NCBI RefSeq assembly: GCF_029227915.1
Contig: NC_079875.1
Location: 26,856,001 to 26,920,000 of the forward strand
Direction: 5' to 3'
Source: Hydractinia symbiolongicarpus
Taxonomy: Eukaryota; Cnidaria; Hydrozoa; Anthoathecata; Hydractiniidae
DNA length: 64,000 bases
This document shows positions 13,901 to 24,002 of this stretch, piece by piece (position 1 is the stretch's first letter; each line of letters opens with the position of its first letter). Under the pieces are notes generated by a model. That model had not been told where the DNA came from. It worked only from the letters and a program-made list of their open reading frames with translations, and did not search any database. A program made the position numbers and the translations under genes.

Positions 13901-16545
13901 ATAAAATTGATAGACGAGGCATTTCAAAGTGTGCCATGTACTTGCGATTTTTTGTATTGATACAAGAGAATTTTTATTTAGGGACGACAGCCTCGTGTCA
14001 GGTTCCATATATTTTAGTCGTAAAATTGACAAACGAGGCATTTAAAAGAGACGCGTTTTATACATTTGCGATTTTTCGTACTGATACAAGATAATTTTCA
14101 TTTAGGGACGACATCCTCCTCTCAGGTTCCATATATTTTAGTCGTAAAGTTCACAAACGAGGCATTTAAAAGAGAGGAGTGTTATATATTCGCCATTTTT
14201 CGTATTGATACAAGATAATTGTTATTTAGGGACGACAACCTCGTCTCAGTTCCTAGATATTTTAGTCGTAAAATTGATCAACGGGGCATTTCAATGTGTG
14301 CCATGTATTTGCAATTTTTCGGATTGATACAAGATAATTGTCCTTCAGGGTCAACAACCTCGTCTCAGGTTCTATATATTTTAGTCATAAAATTGATAGA
14401 CGATGCATTTCAAAGTGTGCCATGTATTTCCGATTTTTTGTATTGATACAAGAGAATTTTTATTTAGGGACGACAACCTCCTCTCAGGTTCCATATATTT
14501 TAGTCGTAAAATTGACAAACGAGGCATTTAAAAGAGACGCGTTTTATACATTTGCGATTTTTCGTACTGATACAAGATAATTTTCATTTAGGGACGACAA
14601 CCTCCTCTCAGGTTCCATATATTTTAGTCGTAAAATTCACAAACGAGGCATTTAAAAGAGAGGAGTGTTATATATTCGCCATTTTTCGTATTGATACAAG
14701 ATAATTGTCATTTAGGGACGACAACCTCGTCTCAGTTCCTATATATTTTAGTCGTAAAATTGATCAACGGGGCATTTCATAGTGTGCCATGTATTTGCGA
14801 TTTTTCGGATTGATACAAGATAATTGTCATTTAGGGTCGACAACCTCGTCTCAGGTTCTATATATTTTAGTCGTAAAATTGAAAAACGAGGCATTTAGAA
14901 GAGACGAGTGTTATATATTTGCAATTTTTCGTATTGATACAAGATAAATGTCATTTACGGTCAACAACTTTGTCTCAGGTTCTTTTATCTTAGCCGTGGA
15001 ATTGATAAACGAGGCATTTGAAAGTGAGTAGTGTTATATATTCGCCATTCTTCGTATTGATACAAGATAATTTTCATTTAGGGACGACAACCTCGTCTCA
15101 GGTTCTATATATTTTAGTCGTAAAATTGAAAAACGAGGCATTTAGGAGAGACGAGTGTTATATATTTGCAATTTTTCGTATTGATACAAGATAAATGTCA
15201 TTTACAGTCAACAACTTTGTCTCAGGTTCTTTTATCTTAGCCGTGGAATTGATAAACGAGGCATTTAAAAGAGAGTAGTGTTATATATTCGCCATTCTTC
15301 GTATTGATACAAGATAATTTTCATTTAGGGACGACAACCTCGTCTCAGGTTCTATATATTTTAGTCGTAAAATTGAAAAACGAGGCATTTAAAAGAGAGT
15401 AGAGTTATATATTCGCCATTCTTCGTATTGATACAAGATAATTTTCATTTAGGGACGACAACCTCGTCTCTGGTTCTATATATTTTAGTCGTAAAATTGA
15501 AAAACGAGGCATTTAAAAGAAAGTAGTGTTATATATTCGCCATTCTACGTATTGATACAAGATAATTTTCATTTAGGGACGACAACCTCGTCTCAGGTTC
15601 TATATATTTTAGTCGTAAAATTGACAAACGAGGCATTTAAAAGAGACGAGTGTTATATACTTGCGATTTTTCGTATTGATCAAGATAATTGTTATTTAGG
15701 GACGACAACCTCGTCTCAGGTTCAATATATTTTAGTCCTAAAATTGAAAACCGAGGCATTTAGGAGAGACGAGTGTTATATATTTGCAATTTTTCGTATT
15801 TTTACAAGATAATTCTGATTTCGGGGCGACAACCTTGTTTCAGGTTCTATATATTTTAGCCGTAAAATTGATGAACCAGGCATTTAAAAGAGACGAGTTT
15901 CTCATATATTTGCGATTTTTTGTATTAATGCAGGATAATTGTTTTTTAGGTTCAACAACTTCGTCTCAGGTTCTTTTATCTTAGCCGTGGAATTGATAAA
16001 CGAGGCATTTAAAAGAGGCTAGTGTTATATATTTGCGATTTTTCATATTGATACAAGATAATTGTCATTTAGGGTCGACAACCTCGTCTCAGGTTCCATA
16101 TATCTTAGCCGTAAAATTGATAAACGCGGCATTTAAAAGAGACGAGTATCTCGTATATTTGCCATATTTCGTATTGATGCAGGGTAATTGTACTTTAGGT
16201 TCAACAACCTCGATTCAGGTTCGATATTTTTTAGCCGTAAAGTTGACAAACGAGGGATTTAATAGAGACGAGTTTTTCATACATTTGAAATTTTTTGTAT
16301 TGATACAGGATAATTGTACTTTATGGTCAACAACTTCGTCTCAGGATCTTATGTCTTTGTCGTGGCGTTGGTAAACAAGGCATTTCTAAGTGCCGAGTGT
16401 CTCATATATATGCGATTTCTCGTATTGATACAGGATAATTGTACTTTAAGGTCAAAAAATCGTCCCAGGTTCTATATATTTTAGCCGTGGAATTGATAAA
16501 CGAGGTATTATAAAGTGACGAGTATCATATATTTGCGATATATAC
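7990..16545 (+). repeat. satellite array C, ~120-124 bp monomers, plus orientation
   Basis: About 70 head-to-tail copies of one satellite monomer. A clear read of the period is the spacing of 'cgaggcattt' at 12321, 12445 and 12569, exactly 124 bp; copies with 'tgatcaag' in place of 'tgatacaag' are shorter. Landmarks in order are cgaggcattt, gagacgag, tttgcgatttttcg, attgatacaagataatt, tttagggacgacaacc, ctcgtctcaggttctat and attttag. Higher-order repeats are visible: blocks recur at offsets of 960 bp (8956/9916) and 1102 bp (12459/13561), and 12020 recurs at 14219 (about twice 1100). The monomer length is not a multiple of three, so the many short open frames inside are by-products. Confidence 0.97.
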
Positions 16546-16549
16546 AAGT

Positions 16550-17100
16550 CAAGAAAACTTGTTTAGTGCTTCTTACGTACTTGATTAAAAAAAAAAAGAT
16601 TTTAAATATAATTTTCAACAACTACATAATACACCGAGGATATATAAAACAATACTTAACAAAACATATAACACATAACGGCAAACCCTAGGGTGTTTAA
16701 ATTAAATTTTTGGCGATAAGTCCAGAAAGAGCCAGTGGTGTCTCTTAAAACAAATTCTGTTTGAAACGTTTTTCTCAGGGTTAATTCTGAAACAAACCGC
16801 AAACCGTTCATTTTTTTAAACTACTGAGGTAACATCTCTTACTTACTTCTGTTAGTCAACTAAATTTGATGAATTATACCTTCTTCTTCTTAAGAAGACA
16901 TGTTTTGAAATTTGTTAACGTAAATTTATGAAATAAATAAGAAACCTATTCTACTATAACCTATAGTTCTAATAAAATAGACGATATGTGCTTTTAATAA
17001 TTTGCTTACGTAAGTTAAAAAGTATAATTGTCAGAAAATTTTTTTAATTTCTTTAATGTTTTTGTAATAAACGTTTGATAGTGTTATTACGAGTATCATC
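16550..17100. other. unique AT-rich spacer after array C
   Basis: The satellite ends at about 16545 and AT-rich unique sequence follows. I see no gene, transposon end or RNA gene before the ankyrin exon. Confidence 0.5.
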
Positions 17101-17115
17101 ATAAGCAGTTTTGTT

Positions 17116-17814
17116 CTATTTGTCTCGTATATTGACATCGATGTGTGGTATAGACAACAACAACTTCACACATTCAATATGATTATAAGCAGATGCAAAA
17201 TGTAATGGTGTGTTATTGTTAATGTTTCGTATATTGACATCGATGTGTGGTATAGACAACAACAACTTCACACATTCAAAATGATTATAAGCAGATGCAA
17301 AATGCAATGGTGTGGCATTGTAAATGTCTCGTATATTCACATCGATGTGTGGTATAGACAACAACAACTTCACACATTCAATATGACCACCACGAGATGC
17401 AAGATGTAATGGTGTGCTATTGTAAATGTCTCGTATATTCACATCGATGTGTGGTATAGACAACAACAACTTCACACATTCAATATGATTATTAGCAGAT
17501 GCAAAATATAATGGTGTGGCATTGTTAATGTTTACATTGTTAATGTTTGTGATGTCATGATTAATTAAAACTTTCAAAACATCATGATGACCATAACATG
17601 CACTGCAGTGATATGCATTCCATTTACGTTTATCCACAGCATACACATCGCTACCAGCATCACTCAAACATTTCACTATTGATGGTTTATTGCAACGTGC
17701 TGCTTTCATCAACAGTGTTCTTTCATAAACTCTCATTTTAACGATACTTGGATGATCAATAAGAATTGCTTGAAATGTCTTGACATCACCATTTTCAATA
17801 ATTTCTTCAAGTTC
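17116..17814 (-). CDS. ankyrin-repeat protein, 3' exon
   Basis: An open frame of about 232 codons ending in TAG at 17116. After an N-terminal part with less regular ankyrin units come near-identical 34-residue units with the ankyrin signature TPLHxAS..xHxECVKLLL, the last truncated just before the stop. At DNA level the units are 102 bp and almost identical, so they expanded recently. Ankyrin units form helix-turn-helix protein-binding solenoids; the partner cannot be inferred. There is no in-frame ATG at the 5' end. Instead a good acceptor (ttgtgtttAG) sits at about 17815, so this is probably an internal-to-last exon whose start lies in an upstream exon I could not identify. It could also be a fragment. 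Confidence 0.75.
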   Translation of the reverse strand, partial: ELEEIIENGDVKTFQAILIDHPSIVKMRVYERTLLMKAARCNKPSIVKCLSDAGSDVYAVDKRKWNAYHCSACYGHHDVLKVLINHDITNINNVNINNATPLYFASANNHIECVKLLLSIPHIDVNIRDIYNSTPLHLASRGGHIECVKLLLSIPHIDVNIRDIYNATPLHFASAYNHFECVKLLLSIPHIDVNIRNINNNTPLHFASAYNHIECVKLLLSIPHIDVNIRDK

Positions 17815-17829
17815 TAAACACAAATTATG

Positions 17830-18365
17830 TGGTAATAATTATAAGCAAAAATGACAAGGGTGTAAACTTTAAATAAAAATTATTGGCATGGAATACTTTC
17901 TTTCTCACATTTCTGACTCATGAAATAAATTTGCGCTAAATTAATAAAAATTAAACTCAGTCGGCGCAAAATTTAAATAGGAATCTATATTTCTAACCTC
18001 TTATGTTTTAAGAACATTTATATGCTCAATTGTCTAAAAATTAAAACTTTAAGAACATAATTGTAAATAAGTTTATTTGGGTTATGTCATTTTTCGTAAA
18101 TAATAAAAATTAAACTCATCATTTTTTAAACTGATATACGACTAAGTGTAAAAATATAAAGTGCGTAATTGATATTCTGTTTTACTATTAATGCAAATTC
18201 CCTGGAAACAAAGTTGCCGCGGGCGTTCGCAATTGACTTTGGTGACATCTTCGTTCAATGTTTCCATTTTTTGCACGCATTAGTTTTATTTACAGTCCTC
18301 TGAAAGAAGAAAAACGTTGTTAGTTTTTATCCTCGATTTTTTTTAGGTGCAACCTAACAGTGTGC
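17830..18365. other. AT-rich spacer, no feature seen
   Basis: Would contain the intron or 5' exon of the ankyrin gene if that gene is real. I could not identify a convincing exon here. Confidence 0.4.
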
Positions 18366-18370
18366 AATTT

Positions 18371-18957
18371 TTATACCGCAAGTTTATCATATGTAGTGCG
18401 AGTTACAAATTTAAACTGCGAGTTTGACGTATCATAGTGCGAGTTACAAATCTTAAACTGCGAGTTTATCATATCTAGTGCCAGTTAAACATTTTAAACT
18501 GCGAGTTTAACGTATCATAGTGCGAGTTACAATTTTTAGACTGCGAGTTTAAAATATCTATTGCGACTTACAAATTTTAAAATGCAAGTTTATTATATCT
18601 CGTGCGAGTTACAAATTTTAAACTGCGAGTTTGACATATCTAGTGCGAGTTACAAATTTTAAAGTGCGAGTTTATCATATCTCGTGCGAGTTACAAATTT
18701 TAAACTGCGAGTTTGACATATCTAGTGCGAGTTACAAATTTTAAAGTGCGAGTTTATCATATCTAGTGCCAGTTAAAAATTTTAAACTGCGAGTTTAACG
18801 TATCATTGTGCGAGTTACAATTTTTAAACTGCGAGTTTAAAATATCTATTGCGAGTTACAAATTTTAAAATGCAAGTTTATGATACCTCGTGCGAGTTAC
18901 AAATTTTAAAGTGCGAGTTTATCATATCTAATGCGAGTTACAAATTTTAAACTAAAT
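18371..18957 (+). repeat. 41-bp tandem repeat (minisatellite), about 14 copies
   Basis: The unit contains 'agtgcgagttacaaa', then 'ttttaaactgcgagttta', then 'tcatatct'. The marker 'agtgcgagtt' is at 18395 and 18436, with its variant 'agtgccagtt' at 18477, giving a 41-bp period. Two 'tgcgagtt' half-sites lie in each unit about 21 bp apart, so the unit may itself be an ancient dimer. It is unrelated in sequence to the 120-bp satellite. Confidence 0.9.
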
Positions 18958-19892
18958 AAGGAAAACAGGAAAATCCACATGCTTTTCCAAGCTACTCTTT
19001 TTTAAAAGCGCCTAGGGGACAATTATTAAAGAAAAACGGTTCTGGGTGAAAGTTATTGAGGGTCAAGAGAAATTACATTATGTATTGTTCTTACTTTACG
19101 ACGAAAATGAGGTTGTTCTTAGTTTTAGAAACAACAATTTGAACCTAAAGTTGTTCTTTTGTTATTTGTATTTGCCAGAAAGGAAAGTCTCATGTTCTTA
19201 TAAAATTATATATGTAAGAAAAGCGTGGAAGTCGCTGCTTAGGGCATGTATTTAGTCGATATTAGCAAGAAGTAATTGTACGGGAGGGTATGGATAGATT
19301 CTTCAGTGAGGAATTATCATTAGTAGGAATTATCTAGGGCGGCAATTTTATTCGGATTCTCAAACAGTTTTTTTTAAAATTTTAAAAGTGGCAAGTGACA
19401 TTACAACGACACGGTGAGTTGTTAAGAATTAAAATGGAAGTAGGCAAACTGGCTTTGATTGGCGCAGCAAGTATAAATATTTAGGGGGCAGTGTGGGAAG
19501 AAGTGGAGAAGAACATCTATTGTGCTACGAGTGGTGAAAACTGGAGTAATAGTACTACGGTAAACTACAAGTGGTTAGAAATGGGATTGAAACTACTGTT
19601 AATCATCAAAAACTACATATAGGGACGAATAAATTAAGTCTAATTTCTGCGTACCGCAAGAGAACAAACCCCAGTCTTTGTCGCCTAAAATCTCTTTCAG
19701 CATATTGGTTTTATCTTAAAATAATTTTTGGTGAAAAAAATTTTTTCCAAAGCCTAGCGTACATTTCTGAACAGTACTATGCACAGTACACAGCAACAAG
19801 AAAAACTTTCAAAGTTGATGAGTGTTAAGAATTAATAGCATTGGAATAATACTTGTGCTCAATAAATTGTTTTCTTCGCCATAGTAGGATTA
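18958..19892. other. no recognisable gene
   Basis: Two short plus-strand open frames (about 19046-19255 and 19571-19828) have no motif and ordinary AT-rich composition. Nothing else is supported here. Confidence 0.4.
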
Positions 19893-20036
19893 TTATATAA
19901 AAAAAGAACATATAAAATTTACAATAAAATACACGAAGCTTTTTATAAATAAAACTTAACACCTTCAGGTAAGTAAGGATTATTTACGAAAAGCTTCGTG
20001 TATTTGATTGTAAATTTTAGATTTTTTTTTTATATC
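19893..20036. repeat. long inverted repeat (hairpin, MITE-like)
   Basis: The left arm (about 19893-19950) contains 'aaaatttacaataaaataca' followed by 'cgaagctttt'. The right arm (about 19982-20036) is its near-perfect reverse complement, with 'aaaagcttcgtgtatttgat' followed by 'tgtaaatttt'. The core 37 bp pair with few mismatches and pairing continues outward through poly-A/T tracts, leaving a loop of about 30 bp. Such short, gene-less hairpins are typical of foldback or MITE insertions. A target-site duplication is not obvious. Confidence 0.8.
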
Positions 20037-20441
20037 ACTTGTGCTCACGTTATTACATATACAACCTGTTTTAGGTAGTAATAGTCTTTTAGCAATACCA
20101 CAATTACTGTGTATCGAGAAAAATTATCTCCACCACATAAAAAGCTTCATACCTTTAAAAGAGTAACGCTTCTTAGCAAGCTGGAAACTTATTGGCTTTA
20201 CATCACTAAATAAAAACACCGTTTAATTATAGTGCTGCTATTTTTTTAATCTTTATCAATCTGTACAAACATTTAACACACAGGCTGTAGAAATATTTCA
20301 ATTGTATGCGAGAAATATTGAAGCAGTTGTAATGATATATCAATCATTTAAAACAGTTCAATGACAACAAATTCTGATTCTGATCAATATGGTGATGTGT
20401 AGAGACGATGACAAGTAACACATAGAGGATTTTAAATATAC

Positions 20442-22204
20442 CTACTTCTGTTGTTGTTTTCCAGAACGAGGATTTACAATTGGTTTCTCGTACTCTATAA
20501 AATACAATAAAAATTTTTTAAAATTCGCACAATTTATGTTAAAACTTTAATCAATAAAATGAAAAACTCACTTTTCAGACTTTCTACTAAGTTCATTAGA
20601 TCAGTTGTTAATTGTGAATAGTTGGGTTGAGTTTCAACTTCATCAATCAAGTTTCTATAAACAGAACATTCATTGAGATCTACACCAACAGTGGTGACGT
20701 CATCTATTGAAATATTTATTTCGCCCAATGGATTTGACAAAATATCTGCTTCGTTCATTTGATGAAGATGTGAATTGAATGTTGGGATAGTTCTTGGAAA
20801 CGAGGATAGCCTGCGAAGTTGTCGTTCAATTTCCAACTTTTCAGTAACTAACTCAAAATGAGATTTTAAATTAAAAGCTTGAACGTAATCTGTAAATTCT
20901 TGTACTTTCTTATTGTCGACAAAACCATCACAAGTCAATTTTGCTTTAAATTCTTCAGACTTCTCATCGAATATCCGCAATAGATCTTCTTCTTCTTTAT
21001 TTATTATTTTGAGATATTCGTCTAGTCGTTTTAACTTTCTTTCTTTTAATTTTTGAACAAATACTTCCCTTTCTTTCTCCAAATTTGTTAAAGCGTCACC
21101 GTATTTTCTTGTTAACTTTTCCAACACCACTTTTGTTTCATTGAATGATGTAATAAACGACTGAAACCACTTTTTGGCTTCCAGGCCAAAATCATCTATC
21201 GATTTAATTCTGTGATTCTTATGTTGTCGGTGTTTGCAATAAACACATGTTAACAAATTTTCACAATCGATACAGGCAAATTTGGCAAGCGAGTCATGTT
21301 GCTTACAAAATGGTTGGAGTTCTTGCAGTTTTTGATTGAAAATGACATTGATATATGATTTTTTGGAACAAGAATGAAAGTTTTGACATTTTTCACAGAT
21401 CTTTAAACTGCATTTTGTACAGGAATAGTTGATCATCTGGTTGCAGTCTTTACTTTGATGACATAAAGAATTAACTTTTTCACCAGGGGAGCTATGAACA
21501 AAGTAATATCAATTTTTTTACAAAAACATTCTATGTAACTAAATTATATATCCTTATTATCCATTATAGTGACTTTCTTGACATATGCTAAACACATTTT
21601 ATGACGACCATGAGCTGCTATTTTTGTTACTTTTTTCTTATTTTTTGAACACTTTGTACTCACGATATGAATATTTGGTATAAAATTTCTGCTTTAAAAT
21701 ATAATTTCCCTATGTTTATTATTCTTTTATGAAGAGCTTTTAGATTTGTAATTGTATTTTTTTGTTCACATACAAACCACATTTGTGTATAGGTAACTGA
21801 AATGTTTGAAACTAAAAACTTTTTCACAAAATTATGTCTGTGTTATTTCCATGCGCGTTTGTCTAAATTAAACATTCTGACAATTACTGAGAGAAGTACT
21901 AAGTAGTATTGAGCGTGTTCAGTATTATGTACATAGGATTAACTTACACTTTGTCCAAAATGCCAGTTAATGTAAACACTTTCATTAATGAGGATGTTGT
22001 TTGTTCGTGAGTAATTGTTGTCTTTTTAGTACACCTCACTGGACAAGACAGTTCAGCACTCCCATCTTCCATAAATAATAAAATACCATCTAGACAACCT
22101 TGACAATAAGTGTGCCCGCAGTTCAGTTGTTTAGGCTCATGATAGGTGTCTAAACAAATCTTGCATTCCAACAACGCAGCAAGCTCAACTTTTGATAAAG
22201 CCAT
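20442..22204 (-). CDS. TRIM-like RING / B-box / coiled-coil protein, 3 exons, 409 aa
   Basis: The exons read as 22204-21948, 21491-20572 and 20494-20442 (TAG). The junctions are GT..AG and the phases fit exactly (2, then 1). The start is MALSKVELAALLE, just before the RING. RING: CKIC...CGHTYCQGC...CPVRC, the Cys/His pattern of a zinc-binding RING E3 ubiquitin-ligase domain (residues about 14-60). B-boxes follow the first intron: CHQ..DC...CTKC...CEKC (B-box 1) and C-x2-H...C-x2-C...C-x2-C-x-H-x2-H (B-box 2). A charged coiled coil comes next (about 150-260), then a short tail rich in Q and K. No NHL, SPRY or filamin domain follows. TRIM proteins usually ubiquitinate partners bound by the C-terminal domain; here partners would have to bind through the coiled coil. 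It looks intact and host-encoded. Confidence 0.88.
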
Positions 22205-23170
22205 TTTATTACAGAAACTTGAAAATACTTCTAAAAAATAAAATTCAAGCACATTTTTAATTCCAGATAAGTGAGATTGTTTAGTATATTTATGAGTGAA
22301 CAGCTTTCCACTGAAAAATGCTTACGTGGCATGAAAAAAAACTACTAGTAAAGCGATAAAAAATCCATATGAAGCACACAATCTTTCAATATCAGCAAAG
22401 GTGATAAAAACATGCTACGCAAAATGTCAATGTCAAGAACTCCAACTCCAACCAAGCAGAAATTATCATATATGTCAGAGAAAAAAGAGTGAGAATTTGC
22501 CAAAAGTTGTTACAGCCATTATTACAGCAAATGCAATATATGGCTTTCTGTAAAATAATTATCATATATGTCAGAGTGAAAAAAGTAAGAAATTGCCAAA
22601 AAGGTGTTAAAGTAAAGATAATTCCACAGATTCTGTTTCATATCACTCCAATAAAGTTATTCAAAATATTATTTATGAAAAAAGAAATAAAAAATCAAGA
22701 TTATGAATCAAAAAGTATACTCCGCCTAGATTTAGCATAATCAACAAACAGTAAAAACTTAGATATTAGGCTGAAATAATGTTTTACTCACAGCACAATC
22801 AATCGAGTACTTTTTAGATTGAAATTTTTCGGCGTTATGTTTCCTTTCTACAATGCTACACTTATCATCAAACAGCCTTTATATGAAGCAAATGCAATAT
22901 ATGACTTTCTGTAAAACAATGAATTTCCAAACCAAGTATATAGTAAACGTTTAAAGTTATTTAATATTTTAGGTCATAAGATATATACAAAACTTTTTCT
23001 TCTAACTTGTGTTTTCAAAAATATCTTTTACAATACTGAAACTACAAATGACACGTCAGTGTTTGTCCAGTAATAAAAATATTTAATTAAACAGTGCAAT
23101 AATAGACCTCTTTTGTTGCCATAGTTCGTATTTGATTTCAGAAGCTCTTCATCGCAGATAAGACACTCCT
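22205..23170. other. intergenic, with short direct repeats
   Basis: No gene is supported. A segment with 'attatcatatatgtcagag' at about 22463 recurs at about 22558 followed by similar sequence ('aaattgccaaaa'). 'gcaaatgcaatatatg' with 'ctttctgtaaaa' occurs at about 22528 and again at about 22890. These are small dispersed or tandem duplications. Confidence 0.5.
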
Positions 23171-23883
23171 TTATTTGTTTGTCTTTAAAAAGCTTAGTAG
23201 CGATGACGTCAAACGCTTGTTACTTCTTATCCATGACAACATGATTGTTGAGTCGCTCCATAAATAAACGAAATCGATATAAAATACTGACGAAAGTGTC
23301 TTTGTGACCTGATTGATTAATTTCGACAACATTACAGCAGATTGAAGCTCTAACCTGAGGATTGTACATTTCGATATCGGTGCTACACGTAATTGTGATG
23401 TAACCAACGACACTTGTGCATTCCCTACTGCATCAACAAAACGAATATATACACAACATCCAAACCCCTTTAGACTGGCGTCACAAAAAGCGTGTAATTC
23501 TACATGATCAGCATTAACATGGTCACCATACCACCGTGGAAAAACAATCTGACTACAACTCTCGATGTCGTCAGTGACTGACTTCCCTTCATCCAAACAA
23601 TCACCATCAATCAACTCATCCAACTTTATACCAGCTATACAAACGTTCTGAAACAAAACCTTCAACTTCATAACAAATGAGATAATTAAACCTAACGGGT
23701 CATATATCGATGCGATGAAACTGAGCACCTTTTTTTTGGTTGGTGTCGACTTCGTTAAATGCAATAAATGTTTAATATCAAATACTGTATTGTCCTTCTT
23801 TTTGTCCCATGCAACACTCAATACTTTGGTACGCGATATTGAGCTTGTATTTGATGGAAACACGTTCGATACTCTTTGACTGT
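23171..23883 (-). pseudogene. truncated BEL/Pao retrotransposon segment (RT-RNase H junction), possible terminal exon
   Basis: Open over about 237 codons and matching the Pao peptidase/RT-to-RNase H region. It has a VLSVAWD motif, the hallmark SIYDPLGL, a conserved F-x-R-W tract, then the RNase H-like start LHAFCDASLKGFGC, a T-S-Q-L-R-V-AP stretch, RLELQSAV and a W-SDS-T motif. The reverse-transcriptase palm upstream and the rest of RNase H, integrase and LTRs downstream are missing; it stops after the 'LSWIRSN' region. A 3' acceptor (atgacAG) at 23884 puts it in frame with the preceding phase-1 exon at 24003-24065, so it may serve as the last exon of a host gene. A simple transposon relic is the alternative. 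Confidence 0.8.
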
Positions 23884-24002
23884 CTGTCATAAAATTAATC
23901 AAATATAAATTAATATTGTGACTTTCTAGATGTTGCTTTACATTTTATTTAGTGGGAGAATTTGCATGTCATATTTTTAAAACATATCAGTTAAATACTT
24001 AC

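Noticed and set aside
8088-16374. Dozens of plus-strand open frames with 'IQDNCHLGTTTSSQVLYILVVKL'-like peptides
   Set aside because: They are frames of the satellite monomer. The monomer length is not a multiple of three, the frames shift from copy to copy, and stops fall at fixed monomer positions; there is no coding constraint.
7990-16545. CENP-B box in the monomer
   Set aside because: A TTCG is present but the required downstream A and CGGG pattern is not.
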